Shown: one piece after another, positions 1-9,140 of the stretch | Numbering within the stretch: the stretch's first letter is position 1 | Layout of the letters: every line of letters begins with the position of its first letter | NCBI GenBank assembly: GCA_964464965.1 | Contig: CAYXHM010000004.1 | Coordinates: 62,001 to 126,000 of the forward strand | Direction of reading: 5' to 3' | DNA length: 64,000 bases | DNA from: UBA5543 sp964464965 | Lineage (GTDB): Bacteria; Bacteroidota; Bacteroidia; Chitinophagales; Chitinophagaceae | Position numbers and translations under genes: made by a program | Notes under the pieces: model-generated | Told to the model about the DNA's origin: nothing | Databases searched by the model: none | What the model saw: only the letters and a program-made list of their open reading frames with translations

Positions 1-310
1 ACCAGGGATAAAATAAATATTGTGATAGCGGGCCAGTGGGCAGTTATGATTTTTTTCATTCTCGAGTATAAACAGCACATTGAAAATAAGAAAAAGCATG
101 TAAACCAGTACTATTTAATATCTTTTATTGAATATATACCTGATTTTAAAACAATGAATAACGCCGGTTTGTAAGAGTTATGCAATATTGTGTCATTTGT
201 TCCGGCCAATTAAGGGATTTACTGTTAAAATGCACACATGTGTATATGTTTTACCCTCTATTTAAGGGCTTTTTTCGCTATATTTGCACATCGTATTTTT
301 TAGATAAATT
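1..310. other. Intergenic region upstream of gyrA
   Basis: AT-rich leader without a convincing gene; the short frame at 180-371 overlaps the gyrA start and has no support. The only recognisable signal is the gyrA promoter element at 279-286. The left part may be the tail of a neighbour outside the window. Confidence 0.5.
279..286 (+). promoter_or_regulatory. gyrA promoter, -7 element
   Basis: TATATTTG followed by CAC fits the Bacteroidota sigma-A -7 consensus TAnnTTTG. It lies 25 bases before the gyrA ATG. The upstream -33 TTG is not clear. Confidence 0.5.
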
Positions 311-2965
311 ATGGACGAAAACAATCAGGGCGCGAACCCTCAGGAAAGCGCTGATGACACTAATAAAATAATCCAGGTAAACATAGAGGAACAAATGAAA
401 ACTGCTTACATAGATTACTCTATGTCAGTTATCGTTGGCCGTGCTTTGCCGGATGTAAGAGATGGCCTGAAGCCTGTGCACCGCCGTGTTTTATATGCTA
501 TGCACGAACTGGGTGTAAACTTTAATAAACCGTATAAGAAATCTGCCCGTATAGTGGGTGAGGTGCTGGGTAAGTACCACCCTCACGGCGATACTTCAGT
601 ATATGACGCCATGGTGCGTATGGCACAGCCATGGAGCATGCGTTATACATTGGTTGACGGGCAGGGTAACTATGGCTCGCAGGATGGTGACGGGCCGGCT
701 GCCATGCGTTATACAGAAGCCAGGCTGCAACGCCTTGCTGAAAGTATGATGGAAGACCTGGATAAAGAAACGGTTGACTTCTCGCTAAACTTTGACGACT
801 CTCTCGAAGAGCCTACTGTAATGCCAACGCGTGTACCACAACTGTTATTAAACGGTTCATCTGGTATAGCGGTAGGTATGGCTACCAATATGATGCCGCA
901 CAACCTGACAGAAGTGATTAATGGTTGTATAGCATATATAGATAATAAGGACATCACTATAGAAGAAATGATGACCCATATCAAAGCCCCTGATTTTCCA
1001 ACGGGAGGCATCATTTACGGTATGGATGGTATAAAAGCAGGTATGCACACCGGCCGCGGCAGGGTAGTGCTGAGGGGAAAGGTGACTGTCGAAACAACAA
1101 AGAACAACCGTGAACAGATCATTATTACAGAAGTGCCTTACCAGGTGAGCCGCGATGCACTTGCTGAAAAAATAGGTAACCTGGTAAACAATAAGATAAT
1201 AGAGGGTATCACCCATGTAGCCAATGAATCTAACAAAGATGGTACAAGGCTGGTGATAGAATTGCGCAGGGACGCAGTGGCGCAGGTGGTTATCAATAAC
1301 CTCTACAAGTTCAGCGAACTGCAAACTTCTTATGGTATCAACAACGTGGCGCTGGTGAATGGCCGCCCGCGTACCTTGAATGTTAAAGACCTTGTTTCAG
1401 AATTTATCATCTTCCGCCACGAGGTAATTGTTCGCCGTACACAATTTGAACTGCGTGAGGCTAAAAAGCGCGCCCATATATTAGAGGGTTACCTCATAGC
1501 GCTCGACCACCTGGACGAAGTGATTGCTTTGATACGCAGCTCTGTAAATCCTGATGAGGCCAAAACTGGATTGATAGAGAAATTCGGCATGAGCGAGATA
1601 CAGGCGAAGGCCGTACTGGAATTAAGGCTGCAACGCCTTACCGGTATGGAGCGCGATAAAATACGCGAAGAACATGCTGAACTGATGAAACTGATAGCGC
1701 ACCTGGAAGCAATACTGGGTAGCGAAGAAATGAGGTACCAGATCATTAAAGACGAGCTGCTGGATATACAGAAAAGGTTTGGAGACGAGCGCAAATCTGA
1801 AATACAGTACTTGGCCAATGAAATGCGTATTGAAGACCTGATAGAAGACGAGGATGTGGTTATTACTGTTTCTCACCTTGGTTATATCAAGCGTACATCA
1901 GCTGCCGAATACCGTGCACAGCGCAGGGGTGGCCGCGGGCTTAGGGGTGGCAGTACAAGGCAGGAAGATTATATAGAGCACCTGTTTGTAGCCTCTACGC
2001 ACCATACATTGCTGTTCTTTACAGAAAAAGGCCGCTGCTACTGGCTGAAGGTGTACGAGATACCCGAAGCGGATAAAAACGCTAAAGGCCGCGCTATACA
2101 AAACCTGATACAAATACCACCGGACGATAAAATACGTACGGTAATAGACATAGCCAAGCTGGAAGAAAAAGAAGGGCTTGCAGGTAAATTCATCGTGTTA
2201 TGTACCAAGAAAGGTATCATTAAAAAAACGATGCTGGAAGATTTCAGCCGTCCGCGCCAGGGTGGTATCAACGCTATAACCATACAGGAAGGCGACCAGT
2301 TATTAGATGTATCGTTGACAGATGGTAACAGCTACATAATGATGGGTGTGAAGAGTGGCCGTGCCATATCTTTTGAAGAACATAAGGTACGTACTACAGG
2401 CCGTGGTGCTATAGGCGTGTATGGTATAGAACTGGATGAGAATAATGACGAGGTAATAGGAATGATATGTGTTTCTAAAGATAATATTGCGAAACAGGTA
2501 TTAGTGGTTTCTGAAAAAGGGCTGGGCAAGCGTACGCCGTTCTTTGAGTTGCTGGATGAAACCGCAACCGAGGAGGACCGGGCAAGGGCTATAAAATTAA
2601 AAGACGCAGAGGGTAACGAACAATTGTATCAATTGGCCTACCGTATAACCAACCGTGGTGGTAAAGGTGTTAAAACCATCAACATTACAGAGAAGACCGG
2701 CGCACTGGTTGGCTTGTTGGCTGTAGAAGAACGTGAAGACCTGATGATTACCTGCAAGTCTGGTATTACCATCCGTATGAAGGTAGGGCAGATACGTGAA
2801 GCTGGCCGCGCTACACAGGGTGTGAAGCTGATAAACATAGACGGTGGCGATGAGATAGCAGCTATAGCAAGGATACAGGAGCAGGAAGAAGATATAGAAA
2901 CAGATATCGAAGGCGACATTACAGGTGAAGCTGCAACGGATGAAGCAGTTCCCGGTCAGGAATAA
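311..2965 (+). CDS. gyrA: DNA gyrase subunit A
   Basis: Breakage-reunion subunit of DNA gyrase, which with GyrB introduces negative supercoils. The 884-residue length is normal. The N-terminal domain shows the DYSMSVIVGRALPDVRDGLKPVHRR block and the catalytic tyrosine in AMRYTEARL (Tyr134). The GyrA box QRRGGRG at about residue 537 starts the C-terminal beta-pinwheel and separates true gyrase from topoisomerase IV ParC. The tail is acidic, as is common in gyrases. The ATG follows a TAnnTTTG promoter closely. It is transcribed alone; the next gene has its own promoter. Confidence 0.98.
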   Translation: MDENNQGANPQESADDTNKIIQVNIEEQMKTAYIDYSMSVIVGRALPDVRDGLKPVHRRVLYAMHELGVNFNKPYKKSARIVGEVLGKYHPHGDTSVYDAMVRMAQPWSMRYTLVDGQGNYGSQDGDGPAAMRYTEARLQRLAESMMEDLDKETVDFSLNFDDSLEEPTVMPTRVPQLLLNGSSGIAVGMATNMMPHNLTEVINGCIAYIDNKDITIEEMMTHIKAPDFPTGGIIYGMDGIKAGMHTGRGRVVLRGKVTVETTKNNREQIIITEVPYQVSRDALAEKIGNLVNNKIIEGITHVANESNKDGTRLVIELRRDAVAQVVINNLYKFSELQTSYGINNVALVNGRPRTLNVKDLVSEFIIFRHEVIVRRTQFELREAKKRAHILEGYLIALDHLDEVIALIRSSVNPDEAKTGLIEKFGMSEIQAKAVLELRLQRLTGMERDKIREEHAELMKLIAHLEAILGSEEMRYQIIKDELLDIQKRFGDERKSEIQYLANEMRIEDLIEDEDVVITVSHLGYIKRTSAAEYRAQRRGGRGLRGGSTRQEDYIEHLFVASTHHTLLFFTEKGRCYWLKVYEIPEADKNAKGRAIQNLIQIPPDDKIRTVIDIAKLEEKEGLAGKFIVLCTKKGIIKKTMLEDFSRPRQGGINAITIQEGDQLLDVSLTDGNSYIMMGVKSGRAISFEEHKVRTTGRGAIGVYGIELDENNDEVIGMICVSKDNIAKQVLVVSEKGLGKRTPFFELLDETATEEDRARAIKLKDAEGNEQLYQLAYRITNRGGKGVKTINITEKTGALVGLLAVEEREDLMITCKSGITIRMKVGQIREAGRATQGVKLINIDGGDEIAAIARIQEQEEDIETDIEGDITGEAATDEAVPGQE

Positions 2966-2989
2966 GTAAAGAAATGGCGATACTGCCTG

Positions 2990-3015
2990 TTGTACTGTAA
3001 CAACCGGTAATTTTG
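2990..3015 (+). promoter_or_regulatory. Promoter of TPR protein gene
   Basis: TTG at 2990-2992 and TAATTTTG at 3008-3015 fit the -33/-7 pattern (15-base gap, slightly short). The element sits 34 bases before the ATG at 3050. Confidence 0.5.
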
Positions 3016-3049
3016 CCCCCATAAAAGATTTATAAGTAAAAATATATTG

Positions 3050-4312
3050 ATGAAAAAGGTATTATTGGCAATAGCAGTGGCGGGTATGATAACTACTGCA
3101 AACGCACAACAAAAAAACATACAGTCAGCAAGCAACAGCCTGAGGAACAAAGAATATAAAGAGGCTGTTGAATTTATAGACCTGGCGATAAAAGATCCAA
3201 GTACGCAGAGCAATCCCAAGGCATGGGCTACACGCGGGCAGATATACCTGGCTATGGACCAGGACCCGGGCTATGCTGACAAGGATTATTATAAGGAAGC
3301 CATTGCTTCTTACATTAAAGTAATGGAGCTAAAGCCCAACTATGAAACGGAACAGGTAAACAAAAACCTGATGTATGGTGCATACAAATCATACAACCAG
3401 TCTGTTGTAGCATACAACAGCAAAAAGTATGACGTTGCATATGAAGCAGCAAAAACAACTGTTGATATACACCAGTTGGAAGGTGGTAAACGTTTTGCCG
3501 GTGAAAAGAATTTTGATACAGTAGCTACAGGCGCAATGGTTATACAGGCATACAGTGCATTTTATTCGGGTCAGTTAGATAAAGCATTGCCTGTGCTTGA
3601 AATGCTGAAAAATAACCCGATAGAGGGTAACAGTGCTAATACTTACATCATAATAGCAGATGCATATGAGAAAAAAGGTAACCAGGCTAAAGAACTGGCT
3701 ACTTTGGAAGAGGCTAGAAAACGTTTCCCCGGCAATGTAGATGTACGTAACAAAGAACTTAATTTTTATATCCGCACAGGCCAGCAGGATAAACTGTTGC
3801 TGAAACTGGAGGAGGCTGTAAAGTCTGAACCTAATAACGCGACATACCAATACAACCTGGCCAACGCATATACAAATATGGCTTTCCCAAAAACGACTGA
3901 TGGTAAAGCTGGTAAAAAACCTGCCAATTACGATGAGTTGATAACTAAAGCGGAAGCAGGTTTTGAAAAAGCTATATCTATAGAGCCTGATAATATAGGT
4001 TACCACTATGATATGGGTGTATTGTACTTCAACCAGGCATCAAACCTTACGGATATGATGAATGATGTACCACCGGCAGACGATAAAAAGTATAACGAAC
4101 TAAAAGCGCTGCGTGAAGAGAAGTTCAATAAAGCACATCCGCACCTTGAAAAAATATTTACTACCTACGAGTCCAAATATAAGAGCCTCGATGCTGATAA
4201 TAAATTCATGTACAGGTCTTCTTTAACGGCACTGCGCGAAATGTACGCATTGCAAAACAAACTGGATAAGGCAGCTGAAATGAAGAAGAAGTACGAAGAA
4301 GTGAATAAGTAA
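3050..4312 (+). CDS. Secreted tetratricopeptide-repeat protein
   Basis: A 420-residue protein with a signal peptide (MKKVLLAIAVAGMITTANAQ) followed by helical repeats. Segments such as NPKAWATRGQIYLAMDQ, NNATYQYNLANAYTNMAF and DNIGYHYDMGVLYFNQA have the W/Y-G-A spacing of TPR units, so it is probably a periplasmic or outer-membrane scaffold. I took the ATG at 3050 rather than the in-frame TTG one codon earlier because it starts a perfect signal peptide. No enzymatic domain is visible and the partner is unknown. This family is common next to gyrA in Bacteroidota. Confidence 0.85.
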   Translation: MKKVLLAIAVAGMITTANAQQKNIQSASNSLRNKEYKEAVEFIDLAIKDPSTQSNPKAWATRGQIYLAMDQDPGYADKDYYKEAIASYIKVMELKPNYETEQVNKNLMYGAYKSYNQSVVAYNSKKYDVAYEAAKTTVDIHQLEGGKRFAGEKNFDTVATGAMVIQAYSAFYSGQLDKALPVLEMLKNNPIEGNSANTYIIIADAYEKKGNQAKELATLEEARKRFPGNVDVRNKELNFYIRTGQQDKLLLKLEEAVKSEPNNATYQYNLANAYTNMAFPKTTDGKAGKKPANYDELITKAEAGFEKAISIEPDNIGYHYDMGVLYFNQASNLTDMMNDVPPADDKKYNELKALREEKFNKAHPHLEKIFTTYESKYKSLDADNKFMYRSSLTALREMYALQNKLDKAAEMKKKYEEVNK

Positions 4313-4352
4313 CATTTTATCTCAATTACCCATACATAAACTAATAAGAATT

Positions 4353-5462
4353 TTGGCGCAAATTAATAAACTGGACCTGGTAAAGTTTGCACCCCGCAAT
4401 GGCGAGGGTTTTTACGATACCTGCAAGAAGAAGATAGATACCTACTTTAAGGATAATAACATAGACCCTCATGCAAATGCGGCTATGGTTACTAAAACGG
4501 TACTCATTATGCTGATGTACCTGGCACCATATGCTGTCATGGTATCCGGCATTTTAAATGGTAGTACACTTGGCTTCCTGGCTATGTGGATACTGATGGG
4601 CGTAGGCATGACGGGGGTAGGTTGTTCCATCATGCATGACTCAAACCACGGTTCTTATTCAACAAATAAAACATTGAATAAGCTGTTGGGTAAGGTTATA
4701 GTACTTGTGGGTGGATACCATGTAACATGGAAGATACAGCACAATATATTGCACCATACATATACTAATATTGAAGGGCTTGATCACGATATAGATGCAG
4801 GAGTATTCCTGCGCTTTTCGCCAAACAGTAAATGGTATAAAATGCACAGGTTTCAGCATTTTTATGCATGGTTCCTTTATGGCCTCCTTACTTTTCAATG
4901 GGCTACCATAAAAGACTTCCGCCAGATATATGACTACCACAAGCTGGACCTGCTTAAGAAAGAGAAAAAAACATTGAAATCTGCCATGCTGGAAGTAAGC
5001 ATTTACAAAGTGTTATATTACCTCGGCATAGTGATCGTTCCCATTTTTGTAACCGGCGCTCCATGGCACCTTGTGCTGATAGGCTTTTTCCTGATGCACT
5101 TTGTAGCGGGTGTATTGCTGTCTGCTATATTCCAGCTGGCGCATGTTATGGAAGAATGTGAATTTCCTAATCCTGACGATAGCAGGAAGATGGAAAACAG
5201 CTGGGCGATACACCAACTGATGACCACTGCCAACTTCTCTCCAAAAAGCAGGATCATGTCATGGTTCATAGGTGGGCTGAACAGGCAGATAGAACATCAC
5301 CTGTTTCCGCACATATGCCACATACACTATAAAAAGATAGCGCCAATAGTAAAGCAGACCGCACAGGAATATAACCTGCCTTATTATGAGCAAAAAACCT
5401 TTATTACAGCACTGCTGGACCATGGCAGAATGCTGGCTAAGATGGGTAAAAGCGCTGCCTGA
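4353..5462 (+). CDS. Acyl-CoA desaturase (linoleoyl-CoA desaturase-like)
   Basis: Integral-membrane di-iron fatty-acid desaturase of 369 residues. The three histidine boxes are present: HDSNHGS, HNILHHT and QIEHHLFPH. The QxxHH form of the third box is typical of front-end/acyl-lipid desaturases. Hydrophobic segments lie before box 1 and between boxes 2 and 3. The frame opens with TTG at 4353; there is no ATG nearby upstream and the sequence after the TTG is plausible. It would introduce double bonds into membrane lipid acyl chains. A second, different desaturase lies 2.7 kb away on the other strand and a cold-shock gene follows directly, so a role in cold adaptation is a reasonable inference. 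Confidence 0.88.
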   Translation: MAQINKLDLVKFAPRNGEGFYDTCKKKIDTYFKDNNIDPHANAAMVTKTVLIMLMYLAPYAVMVSGILNGSTLGFLAMWILMGVGMTGVGCSIMHDSNHGSYSTNKTLNKLLGKVIVLVGGYHVTWKIQHNILHHTYTNIEGLDHDIDAGVFLRFSPNSKWYKMHRFQHFYAWFLYGLLTFQWATIKDFRQIYDYHKLDLLKKEKKTLKSAMLEVSIYKVLYYLGIVIVPIFVTGAPWHLVLIGFFLMHFVAGVLLSAIFQLAHVMEECEFPNPDDSRKMENSWAIHQLMTTANFSPKSRIMSWFIGGLNRQIEHHLFPHICHIHYKKIAPIVKQTAQEYNLPYYEQKTFITALLDHGRMLAKMGKSAA

Positions 5463-5549
5463 ATTAATATTTGTTGTTGTTTTTAATATTGATAAAAAAT
5501 CATACATTTACTTATAACAACATTATTAATACAATTAATTTTTTTAAAA

Positions 5550-5753
5550 GTGGAAGGTCAAAAATTAACCGGAACTGTAAAGTTCTTCAATGAATCCAAA
5601 GGATTTGGTTTCATTAAGCATGATAATTCTTCTGAAGAAACATTCCTGCACGTTAGCGGTCTTAAAGACCAGGTAAAAGAGAATGACCGCGTTGAGTTTG
5701 AACTGCAACAGGGTCGCAAAGGCATGAATGCTGTAAACGTTAAGAAAGTATAG
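5550..5753 (+). CDS. Cold-shock domain protein
   Basis: A 67-residue single cold-shock domain protein with RNP1 (KGFGFIKHD) and RNP2-like (FLHVSGL) motifs on an OB fold, binding single-stranded RNA/DNA. The start is GTG at 5550, six codons before the conserved TGTVKFFNESKGFGF block. About 90 bases of AT-rich leader separate it from the desaturase and a strong terminator follows, so it is probably monocistronic with its own 5' UTR. Family known as CspA; whether it is cold-induced cannot be seen. Confidence 0.95.
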   Translation: MEGQKLTGTVKFFNESKGFGFIKHDNSSEETFLHVSGLKDQVKENDRVEFELQQGRKGMNAVNVKKV

Positions 5754-5777
5754 TAAAACTTATAGGAATTGATTGCT

Positions 5778-5810
5778 AAGCCTGTCCGCATTGTAGGGCA
5801 GGCTTTTTTT
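5778..5810 (+). terminator. Rho-independent terminator after csp
   Basis: Ten-base stem (5778-5787 with 5796-5805, one G-T pair), eight-base loop, then seven T. It separates the cold-shock gene from the convergent DUF763 gene. Confidence 0.9.
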
Positions 5811-5811
5811 A

Positions 5812-7020
5812 TCAGAATAATTTTAGCTGGCTTCCTTTATTGCCTTTGGGTGGTTGTGCATTGCCAAACACGGTCTTCCCTCCGTACTTCCACGATTCTG
5901 CTCTTTCCTTTTCTATTAGTTGCTCAAAGTTGTTGTTCGGCACAAAATCATCTTCCAGCTTTTTGGCTGCCCTGTGCAGGTTTTTAATGGCCTCGTTTTT
6001 ATCGCTGCTGCCCAGCTTTGCCAGTTGTATAGCTTTGTCAAGCGTGGCTATTGTTTCATCGTAGGTTTTTGTAGGTACAGGAAAAGGATGGCCATCTTTG
6101 CCACCATGTGCAAATGAATAACGTGCAGGGTCCTCAAAACGGGTAGGGGTACCGTGTATCACTTCACTTACCAATGCCAGCGATTGTAATGTCCTTGGCC
6201 CAACCCCTTCAAGTAAAAGCAGGGTTTCCGCATCAAGATGTTCCAGTTCCTGCGCTACTGCCAGTACAGAGCCTAGTCGTTTCAGGTTTACATTAGTTGC
6301 ACGCACTTCATGATGCGCAGGCATCAGTATCTTTTTAGCTTCCTGTAGTATTACTGCCGGGCTTTCTTTAATGATGTTCAGTATGCCCGTTTTTGTAACC
6401 GAAGCCTGCCGGGCTGTCAGGTTAAGTATCTGCCCGTGATTTTTGCCGTAGATAAAGCTATGAGGCTCTTCTATAAATGATTTGATAGTAGGCGAATGCC
6501 AGTGATAGCGGCGTGCGTAGCCGTTGGCATCGTTCATACCCTGTTGTATTACTGCCCAGTCGCCCTCGCTGCTTACAATAAAGCTGTGCAGGTATATCTG
6601 GTAACCATCCTGTATAGCTGTGTTATCTACCTTGGCCGATAGCCTGCTGCTGCGTACCAGCATATTGCCATCCAGCCCTGTTGTTTCCGCAATTTTTAGT
6701 AATTCGTTGGGTGTTTCTTTAGAATGCCGGCCCTTACCGCCGCATATATATATGCCCAGTTCTTTGCTCTTGGCATTCACAGCTTGTTTTAAGGAACCTA
6801 ATACAGAAGTTGTGATACCGGATGAGTGCCAGTCCATACCCAATACGCACCCAAGAGACTGGAACCAGGCGGGGTCGCTGATGCGTTGTATAAATGCAGC
6901 CTTTCCATACTCCAGTATTATAGCCTCGGCAATAGCGCCACCAAGCAGGCTCATACGCTGGTACAGCCATGGTGGTACTTTACCATAGTGTAGTGGTAAA
7001 TCTGCATAAGAACGGCTCAT
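5812..7020 (-). CDS. DUF763 family protein
   Basis: A 402-residue member of DUF763, a family of unknown function known from archaea and scattered bacteria. Visible landmarks are the N-terminal ADLPLHYGKVPPWL block, a GIYICGGKGRHS segment and the H-x-F-I-YGKNHGQILNLTA block. A helix-hairpin-helix-like LEGVGPRTLQSLAL at about residue 270 suggests DNA binding, and RFEDPARYSFAHGGKDGHPFPVP follows it. Full length by comparison with the family; ATG start. It is a lone gene between a terminator and the divergent desaturase region. Nucleic-acid involvement is inferred from the HhH only. Confidence 0.85.
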   Translation of the reverse strand: MSRSYADLPLHYGKVPPWLYQRMSLLGGAIAEAIILEYGKAAFIQRISDPAWFQSLGCVLGMDWHSSGITTSVLGSLKQAVNAKSKELGIYICGGKGRHSKETPNELLKIAETTGLDGNMLVRSSRLSAKVDNTAIQDGYQIYLHSFIVSSEGDWAVIQQGMNDANGYARRYHWHSPTIKSFIEEPHSFIYGKNHGQILNLTARQASVTKTGILNIIKESPAVILQEAKKILMPAHHEVRATNVNLKRLGSVLAVAQELEHLDAETLLLLEGVGPRTLQSLALVSEVIHGTPTRFEDPARYSFAHGGKDGHPFPVPTKTYDETIATLDKAIQLAKLGSSDKNEAIKNLHRAAKKLEDDFVPNNNFEQLIEKERAESWKYGGKTVFGNAQPPKGNKGSQLKLF

Positions 7021-7093
7021 GCTATAAAGTTAGGAAATAATACAGGCGTAAACTGTTAAGGTTTGCCTGTAGGCATCAGTAATCTGCTACTTT

Positions 7094-8113
7094 TTAAGAA
7101 GCAACACGTTGCCTTTCCATCTTCACCTTCTGGGGTTGTTTCAGCTCGCGAAAGCCTACCATGCGGTTCAGTTCAGGATCCCAAACCTTCAGGCGGAAGC
7201 AGGCAATAATTTCGCTTGGCTTCAGAGAAGTGGTTTTGGCTGTTTGCAATTCAGGTATGGCAGCCATAGCCTCGGGCAGGCGGTAAAAAGGTATTCTTGC
7301 ATTAAGATGGTGGATGTGATGATAGCCTATATTACCCGTAAACCATTCCATTACAGGGTTCATTACCATATAGCTGGACGATTCCAGTGCTGCAACTTCA
7401 TATTTCCAGTCTTTATTATCGTTGAAAGTTGTAGAGGGAAAATTGTGCTGCGCGTAAAACAGGTATGCGCCCATAGCACAGGCTATAAAATAAGGTATGA
7501 ACAATGCGAACAACCAGACCTGCCAGCCCGCGAATATTATAAGCGCCGCGCTGATGGCTACGTGTAAGATCAATGCTACAAGGGAATCAGCATGCTTTTT
7601 AGGGGAGCTGATAAAAGAGCTCAAACACATTCCTATAATGAACATGCTGAAATAGCCCATAATTATAGTCAGTGGATGCCGCACGGCCAGGTACACACGC
7701 CTTTCGCCGGGTGTCATAGACAGAAACTTGTTTTTGCTGGCTATAGGGTACGAGCCTATGCTTGCGCTGAACAACTTTGAGTTGTTGGCGTGGTGGTAAT
7801 CGTGAGAACGTTTCCAGATACTGGCAGGGGCAAGTATCAATACCCCAAACACTTTCATGATAGCATTTGCCAGTGAAGACTTGTGCAATATGGTATGGTG
7901 TTGAAAATCATGATAAATGATAAACATCCGTACCAGCAGCAGGCTCGTAAGCAGGCTGAATACCAGCTTTGCCAATACATACGGCACTAGTACCGTACCT
8001 GTAAATGCTAATATTAACAATACTAACGTTGATATTAATACATACCAGCTCCTGGTTCTATTCTCCGTAGCAAACTCTTTAGTTGCTAATATTAGTTCTT
8101 TACCTTCACGCAC
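7094..8113 (-). CDS. Fatty acid desaturase (delta-12/omega-6 type)
   Basis: A 339-residue membrane di-iron desaturase. Histidine boxes HDFQHHT, HDYHHAN and HIHH are in order, with four hydrophobic stretches between them, and GYHHIHHLNARIPFYRLPEAM is typical of the acyl-lipid delta-12/omega-3 group. It differs clearly from the QxxHH-type desaturase at 4353. The frame opens with GTG at 8113. A TAnnTTTG element ends only five bases upstream, so the transcript would be leaderless or nearly so. The C-terminal KPSEIIACFRLKVWDPE supports full length. Confidence 0.88.
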   Translation of the reverse strand: MREGKELILATKEFATENRTRSWYVLISTLVLLILAFTGTVLVPYVLAKLVFSLLTSLLLVRMFIIYHDFQHHTILHKSSLANAIMKVFGVLILAPASIWKRSHDYHHANNSKLFSASIGSYPIASKNKFLSMTPGERRVYLAVRHPLTIIMGYFSMFIIGMCLSSFISSPKKHADSLVALILHVAISAALIIFAGWQVWLFALFIPYFIACAMGAYLFYAQHNFPSTTFNDNKDWKYEVAALESSSYMVMNPVMEWFTGNIGYHHIHHLNARIPFYRLPEAMAAIPELQTAKTTSLKPSEIIACFRLKVWDPELNRMVGFRELKQPQKVKMERQRVAS

Positions 8114-8118
8114 TTTTA

Positions 8119-8126
8119 CAAATATA
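8119..8126 (-). promoter_or_regulatory. Desaturase promoter, -7 element
   Basis: On the minus strand this reads TATATTTG, a perfect TAnnTTTG. The desaturase GTG begins within about one -7-to-start distance, implying a leaderless mRNA. Confidence 0.5.
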
Positions 8127-8145
8127 GATTAAATTTATTTAGTAA

Positions 8146-9018
8146 TTAGTTTCTTTTATGCTTCCACCTCCGGTGCGACCATATCCATATTTCCGGCTGT
8201 GCTATGATATCTTGCTCTAACCGCTTGGTATGCAGTGTAGTTATATATCCTTCGGGTGTCCCTTTAGTGACAGTTTCAAGCACTTCTACCCCTATCTCAT
8301 AATACCCTCTTTTAACTTTTCGTATAGAACCATATACGACAGGGTAGCCGATTTTGTTTGCAATAATCTCTGTTCCTTTGAAAACCGGCGTGTCCTGGTT
8401 AAGAAAAGTCATCCAATGTGCGCCCTCCGGTTGCGGAGATTGGTCGGCGATAAAAGCTGTAGCCGTGAGCTCCCCGCGGTTGGCCAGCATCTGCCTGAAG
8501 GTATCTTTCATAGGTATAAGCCCTGTACCAAAACGGCTGCGCATGCGGTACATCAGCCCGTCAAAGTATTTGTTACTCAGGGGGTGGTATATCACATACA
8601 GGTGGTGTTTGCACATCAGGCTGAAGGAATTGCCCGCCCACTCCCAGTTGCCCAGGTGCCCCATCACCAGTATGATGCTTTTGCCCTCATCTGCTATACC
8701 ATTCAGCGTAGCAATTGCCTCGTCGCTGAAGTGGCAATGTTTCTTCATTTGCTCTTTGCTGATGGTGAGCGTTTTAAAAGTTTCCAGTGTCAGGTCGCAC
8801 AGGTAGTGGTAATATTTCCTGGCAAGAGCCAGTATTTCTGCTTCAGTTTTTTCAGGGAATGCATTGCGCATATTGCCTAATACCACCTTCTTGCGGTAGC
8901 CTGAAATATGATACAGGATTACATACAAACCGTCTGACAAGAGGTACAACAGAGGGAATGGCAGGAGCGATACAAGATACAGCAGCGGTAGCGATATATA
9001 GTATAATATAGCCTGCAA
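8146..9018 (-). CDS. Lipid A acyltransferase (LpxL/HtrB family)
   Basis: A 290-residue inner-membrane acyltransferase that adds a secondary acyl chain to the lipid A precursor. It has an N-terminal hydrophobic anchor and the catalytic H-x4-E motif in MGHLGNWEWAG, with the family blocks FIADQSP and PVVYGSIRKVKRGYYEI. The length fits the family. The frame begins with TTG at 9018 and no good ATG lies upstream. It is divergent from the helicase gene at 9141. Which acyl donor and position it uses cannot be told from sequence. Confidence 0.9.
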   Translation of the reverse strand: MQAILYYISLPLLYLVSLLPFPLLYLLSDGLYVILYHISGYRKKVVLGNMRNAFPEKTEAEILALARKYYHYLCDLTLETFKTLTISKEQMKKHCHFSDEAIATLNGIADEGKSIILVMGHLGNWEWAGNSFSLMCKHHLYVIYHPLSNKYFDGLMYRMRSRFGTGLIPMKDTFRQMLANRGELTATAFIADQSPQPEGAHWMTFLNQDTPVFKGTEIIANKIGYPVVYGSIRKVKRGYYEIGVEVLETVTKGTPEGYITTLHTKRLEQDIIAQPEIWIWSHRRWKHKRN

Positions 9019-9140
9019 CAGTTGTGTTTTTTAGTGCGATAAAGATATAATTTTCTGTCAAAGTCGTATATCAAAACAGGTAAAAAATTTCAATCTTGCT
9101 AAATATGCGTAACTTCAACGCATTAAACATTTAAGACACA

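Noticed and set aside
857..1324. 155-codon open frame antisense to gyrA
   Set aside because: Lies fully inside gyrA, with no homology-like features.
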